DNA of 64,000 nucleotides from Catenaria anguillulae PL171 (taxonomy: Eukaryota > Blastocladiomycota > Blastocladiomycetes > Blastocladiales > Catenariaceae): positions 1 through 64,000 of the forward strand of contig MCFL01000114.1 in the NCBI GenBank assembly GCA_002102555.1, in the 5' to 3' direction. Positions 53,986 through 63,793 of this stretch are shown one piece after another (positions within the stretch are counted from its first letter, which is position 1; the number at the start of each line of letters is the position of its first letter). Both the position numbers and the translations under genes were made by a program. The notes under the pieces were generated by a model. It was not told the DNA's origin. It was given only the letters and a program-made list of their open reading frames with translations, and ran no database searches.

Positions 53986-54708
53986 ATGTCTCTCGTCCGT
54001 TCCTCCGTCAATGTGGACTTTCTCGTCGATCGACTTGCCTCCACCACGATCACCGAAGATCCCGAGCCCGCATGCGAGACTGTGTACCGCGCCGTGCTCA
54101 GCGACAAGCCATGGGATCAGATTGAATTCCCGGGCACGACCGCTTCTCGCAAGAAGCAATACCGCCTCCATGCTCGTAGTACCGACAGGCAAAGCGACGT
54201 GACCATCGAGGAGCATCTCAACCTTGGGTTCAACAAGAGTGCCGCCAGGAATAGGCCTGCGGATCCGATCGACTCGCCGTGGATTTCCTTTTCCAAGAGT
54301 CGCGGTTGGGCCGTATTCTATACGCTCAAGCAGGACGTGGTTTTCAACGAGAAGCGTATGCTGGTTTGCTTGCGCGTGCCAAAGTCGCAGCTGCAAGTGT
54401 ACAATGGCGCCGACCGCAAGGCCAAGGCATTTGCGTCGAGCGCTCAAGAGTGCTTTGGCCATGTCTTTGTCGATGTGCATGAGTATTCCGAAATCAAGAT
54501 TGACCAGAAGGTGCACGATGCCTTTGTGCAGTGGGTTGCCTTGCGCCGCGATGTTGCCCAGTACGAAAGTGGCCATTCTCAGCATGGAGGCCATCGTGGA
54601 CGCAGTCGAGGTCAGGGTGGCAACGGATACGCATATAGGCGCAAGCAACCGACGTATCCGTACACGAACTGGGCCGACTACTTGGACAAGATGCGGTTGA
54701 GCGTTTGA
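53986..54708 (+). CDS. ART-like (DUF7587-type) protein (240 aa)
   Basis: Single exon from the ATG at 53986 ('MSLVRSSVNVDFLVDRLAST'). The domain has 'CETVYRAVLSDKPWDQIEFP', 'PWISFSKSRGWAVFYTLKQD', 'KRMLVCLRVPKSQLQVYNGA' and 'AQECFGHVFVDVHEYSEIKI'. It ends with a Gly/His/Arg-rich spacer and 'YPYTNWADYLDKMRLSV'. The most divergent of the three plus-strand copies: it lacks the acidic first exon and has 'SAQECFGHVF' instead of 'SEVFAHRF', but the Glu is kept. 'LVDRLASTTI' matches 'LADQLATTHI' before the domain in the gene at 40787. Confidence 0.8.
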   Translation: MSLVRSSVNVDFLVDRLASTTITEDPEPACETVYRAVLSDKPWDQIEFPGTTASRKKQYRLHARSTDRQSDVTIEEHLNLGFNKSAARNRPADPIDSPWISFSKSRGWAVFYTLKQDVVFNEKRMLVCLRVPKSQLQVYNGADRKAKAFASSAQECFGHVFVDVHEYSEIKIDQKVHDAFVQWVALRRDVAQYESGHSQHGGHRGRSRGQGGNGYAYRRKQPTYPYTNWADYLDKMRLSV

Positions 54709-55102
54709 GGCGCTCATTCATTGTCACAAAGTGATGTGTGAAAGTCCTTGTGATGTCTCGCGCTATGCATGTTCCATGAGTCGTTGCTATTTTTTGTATG
54801 TATGCTCAGTTCAAAGTCTTTATGCAGTCTCCCAAACGTTCGCTTTCTAGATATTTATCCGTGAGCCAGCAGCATGAATGGGCAAATGCCAGCTTGGGGT
54901 CGGACTCAAAGTGGACATGGATCCGTTCCGATTTCTGTGCACCGTCGAGCGAAACGTGATGAAGCATGTGATTGTGCCACCGCATACTTAACCGCAGAGG
55001 CACCCAATCGCAATCGAGTGCGGCACGCCGACTTCCAAGCCTTCAGCGTCACATTTCATCGTAAGGTTACGGCATTAGTGTCATGCATTCAATCGCACCT
55101 GG
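54709..55102. other. Intergenic
   Basis: 3' flank of the ART-like gene and promoter of the BTB gene. No gene is supported. Confidence 0.4.
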
Positions 55103-57136
55103 ATGGTCAACGCAATAACCATGATGAGTGCCGACCCCATGAACCAAAGCCAAACCCCAAATCAGCCAATCACGGTCGGCGCCGCCCTCGGCCTCGACAC
55201 CTCTGCCGCCGCCACCTCGCCGGCCTCGCCCAAGTCCCCAATGTCCCCGCTGTCGCACACGCATGCACAAGCGCAGGTTCCGGCACAGTCACAGTCACAG
55301 GCAACTCCCGGTTCCCCCGCGACCGTGGCCGCTGTACAGCCGCCCTCCCGTACGGGGTCCACAACCACGCCAGCCGGTCCGGGAGCGGCACCAGCAGCAA
55401 AGCCCATGGGTGTCCGCCTGGAACGTTGCCGCCAGTGTAAAGACGTGTTTGGGTGCCAACTCGACTTGCGCTCGTCCGACCTCTTTACCGACATTGAGCT
55501 CGTGTTGCCCTCTGGCCACAAGCTGCGTGCCCACAAACTCGTTCTCGCCACAGCCTCGCCCGTCCTGCGTGCCAGACTCAGTGAACAGCCCGATATCACC
55601 TCCCTCGACCTCAAGGACTTTTTGCTCGTCGACCCGCACAATGTTGCACCCGCCGTGGTGGATTTTATGTATTCTCGCCAGGCCGTTGTCCACGCCGGCA
55701 ATGTGCTCGGCATGACCCGCGCTGCCCGGGATTTGGGTATTGTGGATCTGTTCCAGCTGTCTTCGGGCATTCTCTCTCGCTTTGTGGTTGCCGACCCGCA
55801 CGCCATGCTCCCCACGGCCGTCCAATTCAACCTGCACGATCTGACGGCACAAATCGTGGACGTATTGCTCGCCCCCGGTCGGACGCTGGATCAACGTACC
55901 TGGGACGCTCTCGCGCATTTGCCCGCTGCTCAATTCTCTGCCCTGCTTGCCTCGCCGCAATGCCCGCTCACCCCGAACCAGCGCTTCGAGGCTGTGCGCG
56001 CATTTGTTGATCGCAATGCCGAGTCGGGCGATCACCGCAAGTGCCTCATTCACCCAGACGCTCCTCCCGCATCTCCATCGGACCAAGTCGAGTCGGATTT
56101 GTGCATCTGCTCGTCCATCCGCCCACTCACGCCCGAAGAGATTCGCGCCATTTGGACCGTGGTCGATTTTTCCGCCCTCGAACCCGACGTGCTGTCCATG
56201 GCGTTCACCATGAAACATGTCCCTCAAGATCTCGTGTTCGGTGCCGTCATGTCCAAGCTGATGCAAATGCAGTCGAGCGCCGCAAGCATTCATTCGGCCA
56301 CGTCGCCCGCGCCTTCGCATGTTGTGCAACACCCGCATCACCCACAACCTCAAGTCCAACAGCAGCCTCAGCAGCAGCCGCAGGCGACGGGCAACATGTC
56401 GCAAGCCGAGCAAATGGCATTTGTTGCCTCGACGCTTTCGCGTATGAAGCTTGCCCAACAACAGCAACAGCAACAGCAGCAGCAACCGTCCGTGGACCCG
56501 AAACCCATGCCGCCCACGCCCATGTCGCACCCGCCACAGCCGCCGCAGCCGGCGTCGCCGACTGCTTCCAACCACCCGCAACCACTTCCGCTCAACCAAA
56601 TCCGTACTGTTCCCCAGCAAGCCGACTCCATGTACTCACCGCACGCCACCCCGCAAGCGCGGCCTGCGCCCACGCCCGTTGTGGTCCAGGTGCAGACGCA
56701 ACAGCAAGCGGGACATAACCAGTATGTGCCCCCGCAACAACAACAAGCCAGCCATGCCAACGCCAACGGAGGTGTGTGGACACCGCAGGGTTTCCCGCAA
56801 CAGCAGCAACAGCAACAAGCGCCCGCACATCCGTCAGGCCCACCCCCTGCCCAGCAGCAGCAGCAGTATGCGCAGCAGCAGCAGCAGTATGCGCAGCAGC
56901 AGCAGTACCAGCAACAGCAACAACAGCAGCAGCAGTACGCGCAGCAGCAGCAAATGTACCAGCAGCGGAGACAGTCTGCGAGCGGCCAAGGCTCGTCGTC
57001 GTCGCTGACTGCCCCGCAGCAACCGCACGGTGGCCAGGATGTCGATGGGCGGACCATGAGCCCGAGCTCATCGAGCGACAAGATCAACAAGGGCGGGAGC
57101 AAGGTCATGAGCCGATTGAGTAAGTTGCTCGGGTGA
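55103..57136 (+). CDS. BTB/POZ-BACK domain protein with polyQ tail (677 aa)
   Basis: Single exon, ATG at 55103 ('MVNAITMMSADPMNQ'). Residues 1-110 are Pro/Ser/Thr-rich. BTB fold at about 112-215: 'DLFTDIELVLPSGHKLRAHK', 'LVLATASPVLRARLSEQ', 'VVDFMYSRQAVVHAGNVLGM'. A BACK-like helical region follows to about residue 370 ('LGIVDLFQLSSGILSRFVVA', 'WDALAHLPAAQFSALLASPQ'). Residues 400-640 are Gln-rich with many CAG/CAA runs, and the end is Ser/Lys-rich ('SGSSSSLTAPQQ'-like, then 'GGSKVMSRLSKLLG'). BTB-BACK proteins often act as CUL3 adaptors; no Kelch repeats are present, so a regulatory or scaffold role is possible. Only the fold assignment is supported. Confidence 0.85.
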   Translation: MVNAITMMSADPMNQSQTPNQPITVGAALGLDTSAAATSPASPKSPMSPLSHTHAQAQVPAQSQSQATPGSPATVAAVQPPSRTGSTTTPAGPGAAPAAKPMGVRLERCRQCKDVFGCQLDLRSSDLFTDIELVLPSGHKLRAHKLVLATASPVLRARLSEQPDITSLDLKDFLLVDPHNVAPAVVDFMYSRQAVVHAGNVLGMTRAARDLGIVDLFQLSSGILSRFVVADPHAMLPTAVQFNLHDLTAQIVDVLLAPGRTLDQRTWDALAHLPAAQFSALLASPQCPLTPNQRFEAVRAFVDRNAESGDHRKCLIHPDAPPASPSDQVESDLCICSSIRPLTPEEIRAIWTVVDFSALEPDVLSMAFTMKHVPQDLVFGAVMSKLMQMQSSAASIHSATSPAPSHVVQHPHHPQPQVQQQPQQQPQATGNMSQAEQMAFVASTLSRMKLAQQQQQQQQQQPSVDPKPMPPTPMSHPPQPPQPASPTASNHPQPLPLNQIRTVPQQADSMYSPHATPQARPAPTPVVVQVQTQQQAGHNQYVPPQQQQASHANANGGVWTPQGFPQQQQQQQAPAHPSGPPPAQQQQQYAQQQQQYAQQQQYQQQQQQQQQYAQQQQMYQQRRQSASGQGSSSSLTAPQQPHGGQDVDGRTMSPSSSSDKINKGGSKVMSRLSKLLG

Positions 57137-57674
57137 GCAGACATGCATGTATAGATGTGTGCGAGTGCAGACTGGATTTCATTTGTGTCGTTTCGTCATT
57201 CTTTTCCTTTGGTTGGGGCCAGTGTGTTTGTTTGTTTTCTGCGCCTCCTACATGCAAACACGTGTTCTTGTGTCTTGTGTTTCTTGTCTAAGTTTTTGTT
57301 TTCATTTCCACGGGCCCAGTTCGTTGATACAGATTCACCGTTCCTATCATCGTAAAATCTCGGGGTTCTGCAAAAGTATTATTGTCTTGAACGGAAACCT
57401 GTGAGCCCACTGGCTTGCCATCAAATATCATACACACATAAGCATGTGCTGCCGTGCTGCCCACTTCGGCTCTTCGTCTTGTAAATCAGTGACGGGCAGA
57501 TGCTTCGCGTCAGCTCCAGCGTTCGTGGGTGTGGGAACGCGTCACGTGAGGGCGGATGAGCATGCAAGCAAGCGTGGCTTCTTAGCCCCACATAGTTCGG
57601 CAGCGGGTGCCGGCAGAACGCGAGACAACGACGTTGTATCGCATCCATGCACAGCCGCATGCCAGAAAACAAAA
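57137..57674. other. Intergenic
   Basis: T-rich 3' flank of the BTB gene, then the leader of the ZPR1-like gene. The open frame extends upstream of the chosen ATG at 57675 but without good composition. No other gene. Confidence 0.4.
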
Positions 57675-58562
57675 ATGACCAAGAAGAACTCGACCCCGCG
57701 CCGCCCCACGCCCCGCCACAAGCTCGCAAAGTCTGCCGCCGCCGCCGCCAAGCCCGCCTCCACTTCCACCTCCAGTTCCACTGACGCCACCGCCGTTGTT
57801 ACTCCGACATCGCCCACCACCACCGAAACCGCAAACATGACTGCCGCCGTCCCCGAACCCACTCTTGGCGCCGTACCCATGTCGCTCGCTCGCCCGTGCC
57901 CAAACTGCGGCGTCACGACCGAAGCCATGGCGGTGCTGACCCGTCTTCCGTTCTGGGACCGCGACCTGGCGGCCACCCGGCACTCTTGCCACGCATGCCG
58001 CAACGTGTGCACCAAGTACACGGTGGGCACGCAGCCCACCCATCCTATGGGCCAAAAGACCACGCTGCGCCTGCGCCGCCCGAGCGACCTCGATCGCGAC
58101 TTGCTCAAGAGCGAGTTTGCGACCTTATCGATTGCCCGGCTTGGACTTACGTTGAGCGAGGATGCAATGTGTGGCACGCTGTGCACGGTGCGTGAGCTGC
58201 TGACATTTGTACGCGGGGACGTTGCGGGCAACTATGCTCGTGCCTTGGCCCAGATGGACGAGCAGAGCAAGGCCAGTGAGGATCCGCAGATGCAGGCGCT
58301 CGAGCACTTTTTGAGCATTCTGTCGGGCATTTTGACGCTCGAGGCGGGTGCCGACGCCGCGGATGCGGAGTCCAACGAGGATTTGTTTATCGCGGCTGGA
58401 TTGGCTACCGAAGAGGAACCGTTGACGGTCGAGTTGGAGGATCCCGCGGGCAACTCATTCATCAAGCCAAAGGTTGCGCCGCCCGCCCTGGATGAGGATT
58501 TGGTTGTGGTTGAATTTGAGCGGACCGAGGAAATCAAGGCCAAGTTCGGTTTCGAGTCATGA
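57675..58562 (+). CDS. ZPR1-type zinc finger protein, single ZPR1 domain (295 aa)
   Basis: ATG at 57675 ('MTKKNSTPRRPTPR'); 57838 ('MTAAVPEPTLG') is an alternative. The zinc finger reads 'CPNCGVTTEAMAVLTRLPFW' with the second CxxC in 'RHSCHACRNVC', the ZPR1 C4 pattern. The following beta region 'GQKTTLRLRRPSDLDRDLLK' and 'SEFATLSIARLGLTLSEDAM', 'GTLCTVRELLTFV' matches the ZPR1 fold, including the conserved Leu-Asp-Arg/Ser-Glu-x-Ala-Thr series. Canonical fungal ZPR1 has two such domains and about 450 aa and binds eEF1A; this protein has one, so it is a divergent or half-length relative. N-terminal Lys/Ala/Ser tail; acidic C-terminus. The CxxC spacing is seen directly; eEF1A binding is not tested. 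Confidence 0.8.
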   Translation: MTKKNSTPRRPTPRHKLAKSAAAAAKPASTSTSSSTDATAVVTPTSPTTTETANMTAAVPEPTLGAVPMSLARPCPNCGVTTEAMAVLTRLPFWDRDLAATRHSCHACRNVCTKYTVGTQPTHPMGQKTTLRLRRPSDLDRDLLKSEFATLSIARLGLTLSEDAMCGTLCTVRELLTFVRGDVAGNYARALAQMDEQSKASEDPQMQALEHFLSILSGILTLEAGADAADAESNEDLFIAAGLATEEEPLTVELEDPAGNSFIKPKVAPPALDEDLVVVEFERTEEIKAKFGFES

Positions 58563-58651
58563 CATGTGTTGGATGTGCTTCTTGTCAAGTGAATTCGGAG
58601 TAGATTTTCAATGTACAACGACTCTTTATCCTTTTTGTCAATTGTCCTAGC

Positions 58652-61153
58652 CTATCGCTTCGCATCACCCGCAACCTCGTCTTGAAACGCACTCAACATC
58701 TCTTCCGGATCGGCGACAAATCCACTCCCCAGCACACCTGCCGACAGCGGTCGATGTGTTGGCTCCAACGGGCCAGCAACAACAACCTCGGCACTCTCGA
58801 CCCGCTGCGAAACCGTTGTCGTTGCGGCGCTTGATGCCCTACTGGGCGCCTTGGTGCTCTTTCCGAATGCCTTCCTCCAACTCACCACGGCCTCGCCCTG
58901 CACTTTGCTTCCGGAATCCGCTCCTAACTCGACGGCCCTGGACTCTTGCGTCTCGCGTCTCTCACGCACTCTTCGCCGTTGTGCAAGAAAGACAATCATG
59001 GCAACCACCAATAACGTGCCCACAGCACCTCCGACTGCAGCAAACAGCGGCGACACCAGTGCACTGCTCGCGCCCGATCCCGATGCACTTGTACTTGAGT
59101 CGCCTCCCGTCACTCCAGCCTCCTGCGACCCACAAACGGGCAACTTTGCCGCCGCAATTTCCCGCTGGCACGCCGGGTCCCAGCCCAGGTATGCGGTTTT
59201 GGGCGCGTCGGCTGGTAACGGCGTGTGGCATGTGAACCGGTTGGCGCCCGTGACTTGGCATTCGAAGAAGACGTACATGGGCGGGAAGCCGCCACTGAGT
59301 TGGTTGTGGTGCAGGTTTCTGCGTGACATGACGCCGCACGCGAGGCCGTATAACCCAGAAAGTGAGTAAGAGACAAAAGGTGGGAACAAGATCAAGGAGC
59401 TTGCACGTACAGATGGGTCAAGTTGGCAATGTTGGCGAGGTTGGGCGACAGAGAGCCCGTGAATCGGTTGTTTGCTAGGTTCCTGGACGACAATGGCGTG
59501 TGAGACACACACGCAATCTTGAGCTTTGTTGTCGACGGTCAATGGCGCGAAAGGCGTACAGTTCTCGCAAGGTGCGGATGTCGCCCAAACTAGACGGAAT
59601 CGTCCCCGACAGCCTGTTGCCCGATAGGTTGCTACAGGAGATGGAATCGAGTCAAACGTGAGTGAGACAAGGTTGTTGAGCGGCCGCGCCGTGTGCATGG
59701 GCAGTGAAATGGGTTTATGTACAACTCGATGAGAGCGGTGAGCTGGCCAATGGAAGCAGGAAGCGGGCCATCAAACTGGTTATCAAACATCCTCCTGCGG
59801 ACACACACAATTGCACAAGACGTTAGACAAAGTGATGAGACGACTGTTTCGAGTCAGAAAATAGTCTGTACAGGAACCGAAGTTTGATGAGGTTGGTCAA
59901 CGACTCGGGAATCGGGCCGGTAAATGCATTCTTGCTCACATCGCTGGCCAGGGAAGTCAACATGAGCAGTCCGAGCAGATGAATCACAGAGAAAAGTCTG
60001 AGGCGGATAGCGTACAGTCCCGTCAAGTCCGTCAGCTGTCCGATAGCCTCGGGCAGCTTGCCGGTAAACTTGTTGTCAGATATACCCCTGCCCCAACAAG
60101 TTTGTCAGCATGATCAAGGACGCCGAAACGAAGGAAACACATAGCCCGAGGCGGCGTACAGGTAGGTGAGCCGCTTGAGCTTGGTGATAGCATCGAGGTT
60201 GAACTCGGTAAATTTGTTGTTTCGAATGATCCTTTTGATGGAACCTCAGGGTTAGCGAGCCATTCGCGGGAACAAGGCAAGTATGGGAATCATTACGCAT
60301 ACAAGTCGCTCAACTGGGGCAAATCCGAGAGGTCGGGAAAGCGACCACCCAGGTTGGTATTTTGAATGGTCCTATGATACCAGCCTCAGGTGAGAATGAG
60401 GAAAAGGAGCACACATGGAACTTAAAGACGTACAACTCACGCAAACTGGACATGCCCCGCAACGAGGCCGGTAATGATCCATCGAGCAAAACGTCGGAAA
60501 TGAACCTAAGCAAGGCATAAACGAGAATGAGAAGACATCTCGACCATTGCAGGGCTCAAGGACGTACACTTTTCGCAACTGGGAAGCAGTGTTGAATCCA
60601 TCGGGTATTGGACCGGTGGTCGGATTCTCCATCAGCCAACTGTGTTGCGCACAGGGTGAGTTTTGACCGTCTGTGTCAGCATATCAAAAGCCAGTAATGA
60701 GATGTTCATACAATTCGTCGAGTTTCGGGAGTTTGAAGAGGTCCTTTGGCAGTGGACCAGACATGTTGTTGTTGTGCAAACGCCTAAACAGCCAAACGGA
60801 GGTCAGAATGGACAATGGCGCCAACAAGTCAGACGAGAGAAAGTGAAAACAGACAGTCGGGTGAGCTCGGTCAGCTTGGCGATATCATCCGAAAGCGGGC
60901 CGGCGAGTGGAATGTCGACAAGGGAGCTAGGTAGTTGTCGCGATGAATCGATTGAGTCAGAATATTCCCGAAAGTCAATTGGCTGGGCATTAGGCCATCC
61001 ATACAGATGATAGATTCGGCCGAGGACACAGTAAATGGCGTCTTTCCTCCACCCACAGCAGCCGGAGGCGGGCGGCGGGTCGACTGCCCTGGGCGACCAT
61101 GGGAGGCCGGCGACGATGGCACAGTCGTTGGGCTCTGAAGCCGAGGATGACAT
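58652..61153 (-). CDS. LRR receptor-like membrane protein with one LRR per exon (about 534 aa)
   Basis: Thirteen exons: 61153-61005, 60926-60855, 60783-60712, 60639-60568, 60505-60434, 60371-60303, 60231-60160, 60087-60016, 59943-59872, 59794-59723, 59631-59560, 59482-59411, 59318-58652. Total 1605 nt, all introns phase 2. Exon 1 gives an LRRNT-like cap ('DCAIVAGLPW', 'GCCGWRKDAIYCVLGRI'). Each middle exon encodes one 24-residue LRR ('NKFTGKLPEAIGQLTDL', 'NRLSGTIPSSLGDIRTL'). The last exon has a final LRR, a Ser-rich stalk, one TM helix ('AVGGAVGTLLVVAMIVFLAQ'), then a basic/Ser-rich cytoplasmic tail without a kinase domain. No signal peptide is in the model, so a first exon may be missing. 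Such proteins bind ligands or walls at the surface. Confidence 0.85.
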
Positions 61154-61436
61154 TGTTTGGTTGGGACTTGCGGGATGGTGTCAAAGTCTTGTCTTGATGG
61201 TATTCAGGGTGCATGCATTGAGTCTGAGTCGTGGCCGTGGCATCATGATATTACCCTATAGGTGATGCAGACTCGAAGAGACAGATGAACGGACAGATGG
61301 ATGGACTGTGAAATGTGTGCAATGTTTGCAGAGCTGTCTCGCGCACTGAACTCTCAAGTTCGGCTCTCCAAGACTCCAACATTGCAAACCGGACGATGAC
61401 GAATAATGATGCATGAATCCTTGAATTGCATTCACC

Positions 61437-62513
61437 ATGGAACACTCTGCAACACCTTCTGCCACGGCCCATCCGGCACACTCCCCATCCTCTGATCCGG
61501 CCCCACCATCCTGCAACCACGCTGCCCCCGCCGCCACAGACACCGACGACCCGACCACTCAGCTCATGACCATCACAAACCCTTCGCTGACCCTCCCACA
61601 CCTGCCGACCCTCTTTGACGTGCACGCACACCTGACCGACACCCCCACCGTGCTGCCTCACCTCGCCACCAAGGCTCACACCACAGGCACGGTCGCGCTC
61701 ATGGGTACGCGCCCCAGCGACTGGCTGCTCGTTCTCGACGCACTCGCAACATACCCGCGCGCGCGCATCGTGGGCGGACTGGGGATCCACCCGTGGTTTG
61801 CGCACACGATCGAGGATGTGCCCGAAATGATTGCCCTGCTCGAGGCGCATTTGATAGCGGATCCGGCCATGTTTGTTGGCGAAATTGGCGTGGATAAGGC
61901 CGCAAAGAATCCCGAAACGGGCGAGGTGTATGATTGGGACACGCAGGAGCAGGTGTTCATGGCTCAGTGGGAGGTGGCGGTCAGGATGCAGCGGCCCGTG
62001 AGCATGCATTGTGTGCATGCGCAAGGGTGGGTGTTGCGGTTCATGAAGGCCCAGGCAGACAAGGCAAAAGGCATGGATAAGAGGGAGGTGGCGAGTGCAA
62101 AGTGTTGGCCACCAGCTGTGAGTACGTCCCCCCACACTCTTGCTACTTCTACAAGAGAACATGTGCTCACCGGCTCTTGTGCATCTGATGATGACTTAGT
62201 GCTGCACTCGTTCAATGGTTCACACGACCTGATTGCGCAACTCGTCAAGCTCAAAGGCATCGGATCCCGGCTCTACTTTTCGTATTCCATGTTTGTCAGC
62301 TCGCGGTCAAACAAGGTGGCGGATCGCATCAAGGCCACCCCTGACGGCCGCGTGCTGCTCGAGTCGGACGTGCATCGTGCCGACTGGGTGGATGCAAGTA
62401 TGGCCAATGTGCTTGAGCTGGTGGCAGGTGCCAAAGGGTGGGATGTGGCCGAGACGGCAAGGAGGGCCGGGAGGGAGAATGCCGAGCGGTGGTATACAAG
62501 TGGACGGGAGTAG
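61437..62513 (+). CDS. TatD-family metal-dependent hydrolase (332 aa)
   Basis: Exons 61437-62121 and 62200-62513; the 78-bp phase-1 intron keeps the frame open. ATG at 61437 ('MEHSATPSATAHPA'). TatD motifs: 'LFDVHAHLTDT' (metal His pair), 'GLGIHPWF', 'FVGEIGVDK' (Glu), 'SMHCVHAQGWVLRFM', spliced 'VMLHSFNGSHD' and 'RVLLESDVHRADW' (Asp). It is nearest to the fungal Cut9-interacting Scn1-type branch. These enzymes are Mg2+/Mn2+ deoxyribonucleases or phosphoesterases. The Ala/Pro/Thr-rich first 55 residues are a disordered leader. Convergent with the next gene; the two stop codons are 11 bp apart. Confidence 0.9.
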   Translation: MEHSATPSATAHPAHSPSSDPAPPSCNHAAPAATDTDDPTTQLMTITNPSLTLPHLPTLFDVHAHLTDTPTVLPHLATKAHTTGTVALMGTRPSDWLLVLDALATYPRARIVGGLGIHPWFAHTIEDVPEMIALLEAHLIADPAMFVGEIGVDKAAKNPETGEVYDWDTQEQVFMAQWEVAVRMQRPVSMHCVHAQGWVLRFMKAQADKAKGMDKREVASAKCWPPAVSTSPHTLATSTREHVLTGSCASDDDLVLHSFNGSHDLIAQLVKLKGIGSRLYFSYSMFVSSRSNKVADRIKATPDGRVLLESDVHRADWVDASMANVLELVAGAKGWDVAETARRAGRENAERWYTSGRE

Positions 62514-62523
62514 CAATGATTAT

Positions 62524-63624
62524 CTACATTTTCTTCATGTCATGTTTCATCATCCATTCACGACCAATTTCGCGCCAAGCGTTTCGCCAACCTTGCGACT
62601 CCCATGTCGTGTTGTGCATCCCGCCCGCTACAGGGTACCACTTGACCTTTTGTGCTCCAAGCTGGCTCGTCAGCTTGTCCCTCAACTGCTTCATTTGAGC
62701 ATGCGGCACCATGTCATCTGCCTCGCCCGCAATCAGTGCGACCTTGAGTGATGAGTCTTGTGCCTCCTCGGCCGTGCCACAAGGCAAGGCGTCAATGGCA
62801 GCAAGCGAGTCCCACCGCGATCGCAGAAACGGGTGCAAGTGGTGAAAGGGCGACGAGCGAGGGTACCAATGCTGGAGCATGTCCTTGATGGAAGTGAAGG
62901 TGTTTTCAAGCACCACCAACTTGACTATTGGCGACGCCTTGGTCGATGGTGAAGTCGAGGCGGCAACAAGTGACAGTGCGACAGCGCCTCCCAACGAGTG
63001 ACCATACGCGATGACGCGGTTGGATTCACAGGGCAAGTGGTGGATCGCATAGTCGAGAAACCATTGGGCATCTCGAATCAGGCCATGCTCGCTTGGCCGG
63101 CCGCGGGAATGGCCGTATCCACGGTATCCAACAGCGAGCACTTGTGGAGCTGGTACTCCAGCAAGTGACAGAGTGTCTAGCAGGGATCGAAACTTTGCGT
63201 GGCGATGCGCAATGTTGCCGCCATTGCCTTGGAGGTACAGGATGGTTGTTTCCGGATGTGTTGAGGGCTGGTGAGCATCTTGTAATCGGCGCACAAGCAG
63301 GCCGTGCAGCTGAGGATCGCGCCCATGCCCATTTGCCTCGCTTGGCAAGACAATATCGGTGGCGATGAGGCCATGAGGCTGTGGAGATGGGAAGGGCTGA
63401 TTGCGAGAACCAGGCGGGAGACGACGCAGGTACACGAGCTCGTGCTGAAATAGGATGAGGGAGGCACACTTGTACAGATAGACGACGAGCGGGGTAGCGA
63501 TTGCAATGGAGGCGACTTTGGCAAGTAAAGGCCACGACTTGAAGTCAGAAGTCGTGCCTGTCCAACGAAACCATGACACCTGCTGTTGCGCTTGGGCGTT
63601 GGCTTGCTGGTCGCTGGACGCCAT
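62524..63624 (-). CDS. ABHD13/Bem46-type alpha/beta hydrolase (366 aa)
   Basis: ATG at 63624 ('MASSDQQANAQAQQQ'). One N-terminal TM anchor at about residues 25-60 ('LLAKVASIAIATPLVVYLY'). The lipase fold has 'ILYLQGNGGNIAHR', 'VGYRGYGHSRGRPSEHGL', nucleophile elbow 'AYGHSLGGAVALSL' (Gly-His-Ser-Leu-Gly), 'VVLENTFTSIKDMLQH', acid loop 'IAGEADDMVPHAQMKQL' and 'VAGGMHNTTWESQGW' (His). These are the motifs and length of the ABHD13/Bem46 family. The fungal Bem46 homologue is linked to cell polarity. The active site is intact. No introns. Confidence 0.88.
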   Translation of the reverse strand: MASSDQQANAQAQQQVSWFRWTGTTSDFKSWPLLAKVASIAIATPLVVYLYKCASLILFQHELVYLRRLPPGSRNQPFPSPQPHGLIATDIVLPSEANGHGRDPQLHGLLVRRLQDAHQPSTHPETTILYLQGNGGNIAHRHAKFRSLLDTLSLAGVPAPQVLAVGYRGYGHSRGRPSEHGLIRDAQWFLDYAIHHLPCESNRVIAYGHSLGGAVALSLVAASTSPSTKASPIVKLVVLENTFTSIKDMLQHWYPRSSPFHHLHPFLRSRWDSLAAIDALPCGTAEEAQDSSLKVALIAGEADDMVPHAQMKQLRDKLTSQLGAQKVKWYPVAGGMHNTTWESQGWRNAWREIGREWMMKHDMKKM

Positions 63625-63760
63625 GAGTGAGTTGATTGGCTGGCACTGGCAGTGTTGGTGGATGCTTTTTGCACACTGGCTCAACTTGAAGGGTTCGTAT
63701 TGGTTGGACATGGCTGCAAGCCTTGTCGGGATGAGCATCCAACGAGCAACGAGCAGAGGT

Positions 63761-63793
63761 GAAACACGAAAACACGAAAACACGAAAACACGA
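63761..63793. repeat. (GAAAACAC)n short tandem repeat
   Basis: About four copies of GAAAACAC (first copy one A shorter) in the 5' flank of the ABHD13-like gene. Confidence 0.85.

Noticed and set aside
55295-56620. 441-residue minus-strand open frame, Arg/Leu/His-rich
   Set aside because: Antisense to the BTB-BACK domains and polyQ tail.
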